From NCBI RefSeq assembly GCF_001949145.1, contig NW_019091648.1:165153-219448 (forward strand): DNA of 54,296 nt. The letters are read 5' to 3'. This document shows, piece after piece, positions 12,644-23,919 of the stretch (within the stretch, counting starts at the first letter, position 1; each line of letters begins with the position of its first letter). A model generated the notes under the pieces. It saw only the letters and a list, made by a program, of their open reading frames with translations, was not told where the DNA came from and ran no database searches. A program made the translations under genes and the position numbers. The stretch comes from Acanthaster planci. Lineage: Eukaryota; Echinodermata; Asteroidea; Valvatida; Acanthasteridae.

Positions 12644-13049
12644 TTAATGTCACGTGACTTGTCTCCTGATGACATCATTATCACATAAGGTCAATATACC
12701 TCTTAAGCCCTTACTTTTCAAGATATCTGCAAGATTTGAACCCAATCAGACATGTACTTCAGGAGATATGGGGTCTTAAAGAGTGCACCTTTAATGTCAC
12801 GTGACTTGTCTCCTGATGAAGTCATGATCACATGAGGTCAAAATTCCCCTAAAGCACTCCCTTTCCAAGATATCTGCAAGATTTGAACCAAATTGGATAT
12901 ACACTTTAGGAGATATACAGTGTAGTAGTTTTAATGTCACGTGACTCCTCTGTTGATGGCGTTGTCATCACGTGAGGTCAATTTCCATTTGTAAACCTTC
13001 CCTTCTTAACTACATGTACCTGCAAGGTTTAAACCCAATAAGACATGTA

Positions 13050-14035
13050 CAATACAAACATTTTACTTATCACGGAAAGTTCAGAGATTAGATTTTTTAA
13101 ACAATTGTCCCTTTTGCCATTCCATACAATGCAATCTGCTCTGGGCAGGACGTGGTCGGCATTTTGCCAGGTCCTGAGTATAATGCCCTATGCACTGTGC
13201 ACCGTCTATGATGCAGGCAGATATTGGGCGTCCACACACACAGTAGCATATGCACAGCATGCTACTGGGATTTTTGAGTTGGCAATTTATATTTTAGGGG
13301 GTTTTTGTCGGTGGTGCTTCATGTGTGTGAAAAAGTACACCAGTTATGCACTTCATGCAGCTGACTCCCATGTTTTAGCTGTCATCTCATGCACAATTTA
13401 CGCTTAGATTTCTTGCAGTTGATTTCTTACCAAATTTTGAAGAATAAAAGAAGTTTTTATTGTAACTTCCGCTCTGATGATGTCATCAGCCCTATTCTTC
13501 ACACACATGTTGACAGGGTAAAGATGATCATCTAAATCAATTTTCAGGGGATTCAGACAAACTTCGCCACAGACATCTATTCACAATTCATTTTTCAGAA
13601 TTTTTAACCTGTCACTAGAGGGCACACAATAATTAGGTGATGTCATCAGTAAATGATTTGAAGAATACAATACCCAGACAGACTAACACCGTTGAAAACA
13701 ACTTGATACCTATTACCACTTTTAAACAATAGACCACTTCCCGTTTCGACATGATATGACCCACACGAGATGAATTCAAGACCACATTTTATCCCACTTG
13801 CTGCAAGCAGAATGCTGCGGGAGGCCACGGTTGATTTTATATGAACTTTTATAACTTTCACAGAAAATTTAACCATTCAAAATTTAATAATAAATCACTT
13901 GATGACATCATCATGACGTAAATATTTCAGAATTATCTTCGTTTTATAGCCAGTGCTTGCTGTAACTTTGACGACGATCAACGATTAATGAAGTACCAAA
14001 ATTGTGCCTCAAAAATGTGTAAAAAATGAATGGGC
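13050..14035. other. diverged repeat-derived stretch, no gene recognised
   Basis: Lies between A units and the next B module. Parts resemble B-type text (TGATGATGTCATCAG near 13475, CACTTGATGACATCATC near 13895). The 120-codon plus-strand frame at 13045 has no motif. Confidence 0.5.
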
Positions 14036-15756
14036 TGAAATAAATATTGAAAAATCAATAATAAATAATAATCATCATGACGTCATGTTTCTAGGACCAT
14101 CTGTGCATAAGGGTTCTTCATTGGTATAGGTTTGATGAAGATCCAAAGTTGGAAAAGCACTAAAGTGGCAGCGACAAATAACGTGTACAAAACAAACGGG
14201 CTTTAGCAGAAGAAGAAGAAGCAAAAAAAAAAGAACAAAAAGAATGCCTTTTTCATAAAATTGCGAAAAAGCCAAAAAAAGAACAAAAAACAGAAGAAAA
14301 ACAATAGCTGTTTGGCCAACTGCCAAAACAGCTAACTAGAGGTGGTGTTTGTGAACAAGCACATAGCCGTTCCCAAAGTTTTTTGTTTTGATGACTGTCA
14401 GTGAGTATCCTCAGTTTGCAATGAATTGGATTACAAATAATAGCCAGAGGCATGTATAACAAAAAACCAATTATCTGGTCAAACTGGAAGTAGAGATCAC
14501 ATGAGGTCAAGATATCAATATTCATCTATAACACGTCCCTGACTAAGCGCATACCAAATTAGACCTAAATTGGTCAAATAGTTTACTAGTTATTAAACTG
14601 TAAAGAATGAACTTTTGAACTGAGGTCACATGACTTCTGATGACGTCACGATTACGAGTTTTGCAGCACATCTTCTGATTTTGGTTAATTACTATACCAA
14701 GTTTGAAATTAACCAGATTTAAAATATTTGCTAAAGTCCCCTTAGAAAAAAACAAGCGGAAAAAGAAAAAAAAGGAAAAAAACTTTAACAATTACAAAAG
14801 ATGTTCCCAATTGAGATTGCTAACAGCTAAAAAAAAACTTTAAGGAGAGCAAAAGCTGCTTCGGCAGAACCCCAAGCAGCTAAAAAGAGAGGTCATCTGT
14901 CTGTTTGTCAACAGAACAGAGGGCTTTTTCGCATCCCTTTCTTAAGCTGAACAACCAATCCACTGCACAAACCTAATGCCGTAAATCTGTCATTATGAAC
15001 ATTTGGGTCCTAGGTTTCAAACCAATCAGGCATGTATTTCAGGAAATAACATGCTTTAAATAAATGTCATTTGACTCCTCATCTGATGTCATCATCACAT
15101 CAGGTACATTTTCGTTTAGAACACTTCCTTTTCTTGTTATCTGCAATGTTTGAAGTCAATGGGATATGTACAGATATGTATTTCAGGAGATATAGGGCCT
15201 TATAGAGTGCCCCATTAATGTTATGTGACTTGTTTCCTGATGGTGTTATCTTCACATAGGGTCAACCTTCATCTTTAACACTTCCCTTTCTACATGTAGT
15301 TATCTGCCAAATTTCAATCAGATAGGACTTGTCCTGTAGGAGATAAGAGGCTTTGAAGTTAACAGATTTAATGTCAAGTCATGTGACATATGATGACATC
15401 ATTATGATGGTTTTCTTCTTGGACCTTCTCTAGCTCATGGTCTAAAAGCAAGCACCTAATATATAACCAGTCAGACCTATAAGAGTATTGAAGTCTGGCT
15501 GTTCAAAAATCAATATAAAATAAGGTGATGATGTCATCATGAAATCATAAATTAGGCAATAATTTTGCATCGTAGTCTTCACCGGCTGTAATTTTGATGA
15601 CGATTGGGAATTGCAAAGTAACCCAAATTGTGCCTTGAAAATGTGTACAAAGTCAATGGGCTAAAATAAATATGTAAAAATCAATAATAAATCATTTGAT
15701 CATGTCATCATGATGTTTCTAGGACCATCTATGCATACTTAGGGTTCTTCATTGGT

Positions 15757-16945
15757 ATAATAATAATAATAATGGCAGAAATAATAAAAATAATAATAGT
15801 AATAATCTTACATAGAGCCAAATCCATTAAAAAATATGTTCAAGGCACTTTAAAGAAACTAGATAATTAGCAAAATAATCCAATCAAAGTAAAATTTCTA
15901 AAAAAAAAACATTTTGTTAGAAAGAATTACATCAAAACCAAGGCAGTTAAAACTTTGGACTTACCATTCAATGGCATATAAAAATATTAACTTTAAGAAC
16001 CAGCATTTAGAAATGATGAGGACTAAAAAACATTAAACATAAGTTTGAAGGGAATTGAGAAACAACCAATGAACAACAGTTGAATAACCAACACCAACCC
16101 AACCCCAAACCACAGACCAAAATCATAAAAATAAAACAACCATGTTGCATTAATAACCTTCAGGTAATCCAAGCAAGAAAAGATACAGAATTAATTTATA
16201 TAGCATATACAAGGACCTAAAAAGCATTACAACATCTTATCAAAAAGGTATTTTATTCTATGAAAAATAACTACACCATAAAATAAGCAGGTACCAAAAC
16301 CACTGACAAACTACAAATAGTCAACTTAACAAGAGACACCCCACCCAACACAAACAACAGCAACAACAAAACATAACAAGAACAACGTGACAAACATTGA
16401 CACCACACACAGAAATAACACAACATGAGGGAAACTGCTGACTGAATATGATTAACTTGATAATTATAATCCAATGCAAAGGTCTTACAGCATGCACAAT
16501 TCAAATAAGTGAGTTTTCAAATATTTCTTAAAAGTGTCCATGGAAGAAGCCAAGTGCAAATGCGCTGGCATACTGTATAGCCCGGGATCCCCACGAACCG
16601 TGCACACCGGGAAGGACAAATGAGATGAATTGCGATGAGCGAAGGTTCCACGTTGTAGTGTATCAAGGCAGTGCATCAGTGAGATATGAGGGTGCAGTTC
16701 CATTGAGTATGTGGTAAATTAGAAGGAGAACTTTAAAAGTTACCCGATTCCATACAGGCAACCAATGAAGCGACTTTAATACTGCTTCAATACTGGAGTA
16801 ATGTGATCAGATTGTCTGGTCTGTGTCACCAGCCGTGCAGCAGTGTTCTGAAGTTGCTGAAGCCTGTCAAGTTGATATTGAGGTAAGTTGTACATGAGTG
16901 TGTTACAGTAGTCGAGTCTCGTTGGTATCAGTGAATGTATAAGTT
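15757..16945 (-). mobile_element. 3' end of a CR1/L2-like non-LTR retrotransposon
   Basis: On the minus strand from about 16945 downward the text HSLIPTRLDYCNTLMYNLPQ, LDRLQQLQNTAARLVT and HITPVLK is the hallmark C-terminal part of Jockey/CR1/L2-clade reverse transcriptases. After a frame change it continues as FKVLLLIYHILNGTAPSYLT and ends with SSMDTFKKYLKTHLF before a stop near 16485. A 3' region follows, ending in an (AAT)n microsatellite at about 15757-15812, the usual tail of such elements. The RT core is absent (5' truncation) and there are at least two frameshifts. The element interrupts a B repeat: GGTTCTTCATTGGTATA stops at the microsatellite and GTTTGATGAAGATCC resumes near 16938. 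Confidence 0.85.
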
Positions 16946-17489
16946 TGATGAAGATCCAGAGTTGCAAAAGCACTAAGGTCGTGGCGACAAAAACGTGCAC
17001 AAAACAGAAAGGCTTTGGAGCAGAAGAAAAAGTAGGACAAAAAAAGGAGAAAAAGAATGCCTTTTTTGCAAACTTGCAAAAAAAACCAAAAAAAGAATGT
17101 CTTTTTCACAAAATTGCGAAAAAGCCAACGAGAGCTTCTATGTCTGTTTGCGACAGAACATAGGGCTTTTTCGCTTTTCATTGAAAATGTCATCCTCGTG
17201 ATTGCATAATTGAAAAGTTTCATCCCACTGGGACATGTACTTTTGGAGATATAAGGCTTTAAAGGATACACCTTTCATGTCATGTGATTTGTCAACTGAT
17301 GACGTCATCAGCCAATGATGTCAATTTTTGTCTCTAATGCATCTCCTTCCAGGTATCTGCTAATTTTCAACACGCTAGGACAAGTACTTCTAGAGATATA
17401 GGGCTTTAAAGGATGCACCTTTTATGTCATGTGACTTGTCATCTTATGACGTCATTATCACAGGTTAATTTTCGTCTATGTTGACTGCC

Positions 17490-18700
17490 ATCAAGTGAAG
17501 ACCTATAACACTCTTCTCATAATACAGATACAAATTATGTTCCGCATAATCGTAAAACTTGCAAATGTACCTACATGTACATGTATTGTGTTCCATCCTG
17601 ATTTGATTTACCTTTGATTAAAATCCATCATACTAAAATATATGCACACAGGAGGGAGCTAATGAATATGTGCAAGTTGATCACTGGATTGCACTGAAAC
17701 ATAGGACTTGCATAATCACTGTTAATCACCTTTTTATCATTTGGACATACGGTGAGCATATTGAAATGTTAAAAAAGGCCATTTGTAGAGTTCAAGTTTC
17801 TTGGGATATGTCATAGTGCAAATTCAGAGCTAATTTGAGTCAATTCTCTTAACATCACTGTCCAGAGCTACATAGCACGGAAAGTGCAGACAAAAACTTG
17901 CAATTGGGCATGTTTTGTAATACGTATACCTTTGCCTACCAGAACGAGATCCAGCACTTCATCCATCCAGCTTCCAAACCCAGCTGCCCACCGCACTATG
18001 CGTACCCGGTAGCTGTCAAGCCCAGTGTACCCTTGCTCATGATCAAAAGCCTATTTGGTGTCAAGCCCTTTTGCAGTTTCGGTGCATGAATTTGGTTTCA
18101 GTTCAGCTTTTATGGGATTACCTTGGAATCCTCTGAGCAAGCAAAGTCCGTTAAGAATTCAATTGGTGCAATTTCAAGTCCAGGAAGACCCAAGAGGTCC
18201 TGAGAAAACACATGGGCCCCTCGAAAATATCGTCCCGATGGAATCCATGTGTTGATGCGAGACAGCACATACCGACTGTCAATACATGCATGGATGATTT
18301 GTGTTGAATATTATGAAAATTGGTTGAGGCCTGATAACATGGAATCTCAGAGTTCAAACCCCCTCGATTTTTCAAACAATTTTTTTCACAACCTTCCAAC
18401 CATATTATCTAGAAATCATGCAATAAGATTGCGCGACACTGCTAACATGGACCAATATCGCACAAGTCAGCTGATCGCACAACGCACATGCGTAGTAAGC
18501 CCCCAGGCAAAACTGTGAAGTCATTGGATTTTATGTGTACAAAGTCAATGGGAGAAATTAAATCTTCTACATTAAATTAAAAAATCTAATTTTGATGCGA
18601 AAGTGACATTATACTTCTACATTCATCTATGCTGATGCTCTTTGTTTGTACCACGTTTCATTTTCTAAAGTGATCAAAGTCTAAGCCATTCTGGCTGTTG
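17490..18700. other. non-coding stretch, no gene recognised
   Basis: Between the last A units and the last B module. Open frames are short and lack motifs. One stretch near 18530-18700 again resembles B-module text (GTGTACAAAGTCAATGGG). Confidence 0.5.
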
Positions 18701-19121
18701 AAAAACGTGTACAAAATATATGGGGAAAATTAAATACTCAAAATTCAATAAAAAAATCAGGCAATGACGTCATCATGACATCATGCTTCGCAGCACGTCT
18801 TTGCTTGAGGAAACTTTGATGAAGATTGACCCTTGCAAATGGACTAAAGTGCTGTGGAGAAAAACTATGTACAAAGGAATGGGAACAAGAAGAAGAGGGA
18901 ATCACTATAAAAGAATCTTGACAAAAAGAATGCAATTTTTTGCAAAATTGTGAAAAAGCCCAAAGAAACTTTGACGCAAGCAACAGCTGCGCCAGCAGTT
19001 AAGCCGAAGCAGCTAATTAACGTCAAGGCCTGAATGTTTACAAAATATACATTTAGATATATACACCTATATGTCCTTTACATACATGTATGTACATGTA
19101 TGTCCACCACCTTTGAATTAC

Positions 19122-19278
19122 CTTTTGTATTAACTGTTGCTACTGTCTTGTTAGCTCTTGCATCCCATATTCTGATGGTCTTATCTCCAGATGCCGTAAC
19201 AAATAACTCTGGATGAAATGGGTGCCAGCATAGTTGGTCAACACTGTCTGTGTGACCTCGATATGTTGCTTCTCTTGA
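19122..19278 (-). CDS. THOC3: THO complex subunit 3, exon 2 (WD40 repeat)
   Basis: THOC3 is a WD40 beta-propeller subunit of the nuclear THO/TREX complex, which couples transcription to mRNA export. This exon encodes SREATYRGHTDSVDQLCWHP, FVTASGDKTIRIWDAR and TVATVNTK, nearly identical to other animal THOC3 proteins across a complete WD repeat (GH ... SGDKTIRIWD). It is bounded by acceptor TTTATTTGCAG (ending 19279) and donor AAAAG|GTAATT (19122/19121). It enters in phase 0, consistent with exon 1, and leaves in phase 1. No stop or frameshift. The remaining five or so WD repeats are not visible at lower coordinates in this window; the next intron must therefore be long or the gene model continues outside. 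Identification is firm; functionality of the whole gene cannot be judged from two exons. Confidence 0.93.
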
Positions 19279-19289
19279 CTGCAAATAAA

Positions 19290-20510
19290 ATATAAAAAAT
19301 TTTCACATGAGTTCAGTTTTACACTTGAATACAATGTAAGACAAATTTCAATACATAGCTTGGTTCTAAAACTTCAGTTGCTTTAATAGAGGGGTGATCA
19401 TTACATGTGAATCGGATGATAATTTATCTTTTGATAAAACGAATGAAAATTGCAAAAATCAAAACAGTGAGTGTTTTTTGTAAAGTTGGTGGTCTGATCT
19501 GCTGATTCAGAACTGGACAAAAAATTTTTTTTTTCATTTTGAGAACTCTTGGATCCACTGACCAACAATATACTGATATAAATGTAAACATAAAAGTTTT
19601 TCCTCCATGGTTCAACCAACAGTTAAGTTCCCAATTTCAATCTTGTGAGCTTTGGTCCTTGGCGGATAGCAATACTTGTCTACATGCGCTCCAAGCTCCA
19701 TGAGAAGGCATGATGGCAGCCAATAGCTACAATACACTTTATGTCGCTTAGAGATCATGTTTTGTGCGAAAAAAAAATTTACTAGTACCATTATATTTAA
19801 AATGTAACTTCAAACCAAAGGAAAGTCTCCCTTAGCCCATATATTACACTTTAGGACTCTTTTCTCAATTTGGAAACTGGAATGTACAAGGTGTTCAAGG
19901 TGTGTTGACAGTTTTTGTCATATGTTGATTCCACTCTAAAGGTCATGCTATAGGGGCTAAATAGGCTGATGACATGGGGAGATTCGCATAACAGAGCTGG
20001 AAAAACCCTCTCTATCAAAAATGGTGGTTTGCCCTTTTCGAGCATCCTGTATCCCTGCCATAACTATGTCACTATCCTGTCAAGGGGGCTCGGAAAATTT
20101 GACTGTTTGCCACAAGATTTCACGTAATAGATAGACCCATTTGGATTTGTTAAAAAGAGATATTTCTTAGGTACACATGTATATGTTGAATGATACCAAT
20201 TAATCCTTGCACAATCTTTCAATCTTAGGCCTCAGGCTTGGAACAACTTAGCTACCATTTTAAATCTCCATGGGCGTAAATCCCGGGGAGGGTAGATGGG
20301 GGATACATACGTATACCCCCATTTTTTGAAAGCAGGGATAGGCTACTGAATCATACCCCCTGCGCTTTATCATGGTAGGAAAAAATTGAGGCAGATCATG
20401 ACAGATCGTGACAGACTTCCCAACAACCAAAAGGTATTTAGTAGCAATAAACGGGGAAAACATCTTTTACACGTTAAGTACGCCACTTTTGATGCAAAGT
20501 TCGGTCAGAG
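19290..20510. other. THOC3 intron 1, 3' part; no gene seen
   Basis: AT-rich intron sequence. Open frames are under about 75 codons and have no motif. Confidence 0.6.
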
Positions 20511-20517
20511 TGTAATA

Positions 20518-21521
20518 CAGTTGTGCTCAAAATTATTCATACCCTTTGGAAATAACCTACTTTTCTAAATTCTTCATTTGTAAAAGCTATTGTGTTAGTA
20601 CTTCCACTGTATCTATTGTCTAGTTGTTACACTACACAAACCCACATGTCTTGATATAATCCTCCTTTTTCATGATGTTCTGTATCTTAATGAGGTTTTG
20701 GGTGCCACTAGCAGAGAAGGAAACCCAACCACCATGCTTTATGGTTGGGACTGTGTTCTTTGGCTTATATGCTTCCCCTTGCGTCCTTCAGACATAGGCA
20801 ATATCCATGTGGCCGAACCATTCCATCTTTGTCACATAAGACCACAGGACCGACAACCAAAAGGTAGGATCTTGATTCAGATGTGCTCTAACAAATGCTA
20901 GATGAGCCTCTTTATGTTTCTTCTTGAGTAGTGGTGTCCTCCTGGGCCTGTATCCATGGAGACCTCCTTTATGTAATACTCACTGGATGGTTGCCCGTGA
21001 CACCTTTGTCCCTGCCTTATCAAGGTCATCAATTGGGGCCTTGGTTGTGATCCATGGGTTGTTGTTGTCCTCCCAGCAGATTTTTCTGGCGAGTCTACGA
21101 GATACTTTACACTTCCTGCCATGCCCATTGAGGTTTTTCACTATGTTGAACCTCTTATGCTTCCTGATGATACTCTGAACTGTTTCAACAGGGACCTCAT
21201 AGTGCTTGGAAATTGCCTTGTAACATTTGCCTTCTTTATGGGCATTCAAGATATGCTGGCGTACATGTATGTTCTCACTGAATTCCTTCTTATTGGCCAT
21301 GGTGACGAGTAACTGAGAATGATCTGAAAACTTTTCTTTTTTTTATACACTTTTGGGGAAATGGCATATTATTAGAATCTTGAACACTTAAGTCATCAAA
21401 AGAAGGTATTTATTCTAATGGAACATCTTTAAACAGCTTCATGCCAAAGATTCTTGCAGTCATAAAAAGTGAAAATAAGCAGTAAAAATGAAAGGAGTAA
21501 AAATAATTTTGACCAGGAGCA
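20518..21521 (-). mobile_element. Tc1-like transposon, internally deleted
   Basis: Left terminal repeat CAGTTGTGCTCAAAATTATT starts at 20518 just inside a TA dinucleotide. A degenerate inverted match (core CAAAATTATT on the other strand) ends near 21521. Minus-strand transposase starts at 21300: MANKKEFSENIHVRQHILNA, ISKHYEVPVETVQSIIRKHK and WITTKAPIDDL form the paired-like HTH DNA-binding region of Tc1 transposases, about 106 codons before a frameshift. One frame over it continues as KKHKEAHLAFVRAHLN and LWSYVTKMEWFGH. The usual first catalytic Asp of the LWSDETK block is a Tyr here. The text runs to MKKEDYIK and then the rest of the catalytic domain, including the other two acidic residues, is missing. 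Non-autonomous and dead. Confidence 0.9.
20980..21300 (-). pseudogene. Tc1-like transposase, N-terminal DNA-binding part
   Basis: 106-codon open frame from ATG 21300 with two predicted helix-turn-helix units (residues ~5-55 and ~60-100) typical of Tc1 proteins, ending at a frameshift. The frame-shifted continuation runs to about 20690. See the enclosing element for the catalytic defects. Confidence 0.88.
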
Positions 21522-22059
21522 AAAAAGGTGATTCCATTTTCAAGTGTCATATTGCTATGGTGCTGCAGGTGCCTCATGGGAGCTTTCATGGGAACATATC
21601 TTGACCACTGTTTCACTGCAAAACCTGGATTCAAAAACACAAAGCATTACGACCTTTGGAAACAGCATTTAAAAATATTCATCCAGCACCGCTAGTGTAT
21701 CAATTTAGTTAATATATAGAAAAGTATGGGAAGGCACATGACAGGGGTAGCCATGATCTGGTCCCGTTTCCTGTGACTACGGCTTTGAACTTTTATCAAA
21801 AGAGGGAGCGGTGAGGAGACGCTACATAAACTGTTAAAATTATTTCTTTCAAAAATTTCAAAATCTTTTTCTGAGTGCGTAAACCTCATAGAATGACTGT
21901 TTTGGGGTGAGTCTAGCCCAACGTTCAACCTCCATTGACTTTCAAATTTTGCAGGCACACCGCCAACTCTGTGTGGAGCTCCCATGTGTGGTGTTGCATA
22001 ATTCCTCTTTTGTTCCAAGAAATGACCCAGCATCAATTACCAGATACTTGGTTATTTTT

Positions 22060-22345
22060 GATTTTGACCAAACTCCTCAAACCAGTACAAGGAATTTTGT
22101 TACTTTTCAAGGGATGAAAATGTAACATCTCCTACAACCAGTATATTCAAGATACTTTGTTTTTTGTAATTTTTTTCAGGGTTGAAAATATGACCAAACT
22201 CCTAAAACCAGTACATAGAATTTGTTACTTTTTCAAGGGATGAAAATATAACATGTCCTATAATCAGTCCATTCAAGAACCTTTTTTTTGGTCATTTTTT
22301 TCAAGGGATAAAACTATGACAACTCCCAAAACTAGTACCATGTTT
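22060..22345. repeat. short tandem repeat, ~65 bp period, about four copies
   Basis: The pattern TTCAAGGGATGAAAAT, ACxxCTCCTAxAACCAGTA and a T-rich spacer recurs near 22075, 22180, 22240 and 22300 with point changes. Non-coding and located in THOC3 intron 1. Confidence 0.65.
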
Positions 22346-22439
22346 TACTTAAAAGTAAAAGTAGTACACCAGATATAATGGGGCATTAAGTCATGAAACA
22401 CACAAAATAATGTCCATGAAAATGGAAAATATATGTTCA

Positions 22440-23913
22440 AGTGTCCCTCAGTGGATGGTATGGTACTTTCCTTGCTTTGGCCGGTGTAAATCTTGAAGTT
22501 GCAGCAGTACCCGGCAGCATCCCCAGTGCTCTAACAACACTTACAGTATACATCTTGATGCCAAAGCAGGCCCTCTTTCTTGGGTTGCAGGTGGTGAAGT
22601 GTAGATGCCCATAGAATTTCAGTAGGAAACCATCGACGGAAATGTCCTATTGAGGAATGTAGACAGTGGCAAACTTCTCAACAAGATGGTCAACGACTGG
22701 GCCCACTTTGAAAAGGTGGTCAGCTCAGTCCCCGCATGGCACTCTTGTCATTGAGGTGCAGGGACTAAAGGATGGCAAGGAAGCAGTCTCAGGGCATGGT
22801 GGATGGGAATAAGTTCATCTTCAGCAGTGCATCGGTTGACCAGTAGCTGTGAAGGATTGGGTGTTTTGCGATGCCCATCATAATGCAAAGGCCCAGAAAA
22901 GCCTTCAGTTCTCTGGTGTTTACATCAGTCCACGGTCGCACGTGTGACGATGTCATAGTAGGCCTCTGCACGGCATACTGGTTGGTCTCCTGGACTATGT
23001 ATCTTCTTGTACAGGATATTATCAAACAAACAAAAAAACAGCTCAAAGGCCGCACTGCATGTTGAGCTGTGATGCAGGCGGGGATCGACGGCACCACCAT
23101 TATTGGTGAAGCCGTACTTCAGCAGCGTGCTGTCTTCATCTGTCCACCGGAACAGTGCAGCACTGCTGCTGGTCAATACAGCGGTCTGCATTGGGGACTG
23201 TCTCTTGTACTTGGCATATACCACCAAGGGTACATCACTGTCTATCTCTGTACTCGAGTGTACTTGGGCAGGTGTCAGCGGTAAGGAACAAGACAAAGAA
23301 CCCTCATCTGAACTGAAAAAAAATCACTTTCATCACTGGAAGAACAGGATTCTTCGGATATAACTTCAGCAAGGTTGTCAGCACTCTGAAACAGTGCTTA
23401 CGCTAAAACTCGAGACTTGAGTGCCACTGTGTGGCAATTTTATTTTCAAGCAACATCAGGCCGAGCAATGTCAGTCAACGTCACTCAACCTGCATTGTGA
23501 GCCCACACAGCGCGTGCTTTGTCTGCAGTGATTATCCACTGCAAGGGCTGGCAGCACAAACAATAGTGCTCTTCACAAACAAATGGATTACCTCCGCTAA
23601 TGGCTAGTGCTCTGCACTGAAAGCATAGATGATTGATTAGCAACTCCCAGCAGCTCGGTCATTTATTGCAGGATTTTACAAGTTTGGTCACCCCAACTTT
23701 GAAATAAAGGCCCAGTTCTCTGGCCCCAGGAACCCATTATCACCTATGAGCAATTTAATTACCTCGGCTGATGGCCTAAACTTTTAACTGACAACAACCA
23801 AATTTTTTTAACACCCAGCAACTTTTTTTAAAATTAAAGTTCCGATTTCGGGTACCCCGGCCAGGGATATAAGGCCTATGTGTCCGGTACCAGGGACCCC
23901 CGCCGCAAAGAGG
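22440..23913 (-). mobile_element. piggyBac transposon, broken, 5' terminus intact at TTAA
   Basis: The right boundary abuts TTAA at 23914-23917. Read inward on the minus strand, the terminus TTAACCTCTTTGCGGCGGGG lines up with the left end of the 12.1 kb element. A long terminal region (with GGTACCGG and GGCCGGGGTACCCG blocks) is followed by the transposase pseudogene. I could not find the other TTAA terminus near 22440 or further left, so that end is degenerate or lost. Confidence 0.75.
22480..23385 (-). pseudogene. piggyBac-family transposase (PGBD-like)
   Basis: Piggybac transposases cut and paste at TTAA. From about 23385 the minus strand encodes an acidic N-terminal tail (SEESCSSSDESDF), then FRWTDEDS, FELFFCLFDNILYKKI, then in another frame VQETNQYAVQRP, WTDVNTRELKAFLGLCIMMG and HPILHSYWSTDALL. 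These are the conserved opening blocks of the DDE_Tnp_1_7 domain. After another frame change it reads VVDHLVEKFATVYIPQ, a TAG stop, then ISVDGFLLKFYGHLHF and NPRKRACFGIKMYT, the region of the first catalytic Asp (SVD). At least two frameshifts and one stop. The C-terminal catalytic residues are not found. Confidence 0.85.
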
Positions 23914-23919
23914 TTAAGT

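Larger units (their letters stand above)
9990..19015. repeat. composite higher-order repeat: leader + tandem A units + B module, about four copies
   Basis: A leader containing CTGTTTGCCAACAGAACA..GGGCTTTTTCGCAT occurs near 10590, 11670, 14900 and 17140. Each is followed by tandem A units with a period of roughly 130-155 bp (landmark TGACTTGTCTCCTGATGA near 10073, 10776, 10915, 11066, 11853, 11989, 12655, 12802, 15227, 17432). Each block ends in a B module (AAAAATCAATAATAAATCA, GACGTCAT, GTTTGATGAAGATCC, a purine-rich GAAGAAGAAGAA tail and GCAGCTAA) near 11470-11690, 14040-14340, 15660-17140 (split by an insertion) and 18720-19015. All copies run in the same direction. No coding capacity is visible. 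This may be a large non-autonomous mobile element amplified in tandem, or a local satellite. Confidence 0.8.

Noticed and set aside
10590-13050. Possible CRISPR-like array
   Set aside because: Units of ~145 bp diverge along their whole length and have no repeat/spacer split; this is animal DNA with ordinary tandem duplication.
13045-13407. 120-codon plus-strand frame
   Set aside because: Lies in diverged repeat sequence and shows no motif.
1-19121. Remaining THOC3 exons
   Set aside because: I looked on the minus strand for text such as WSPDG, GSADALVSLWD and LDWPVR and found none, so no further exon is called here.
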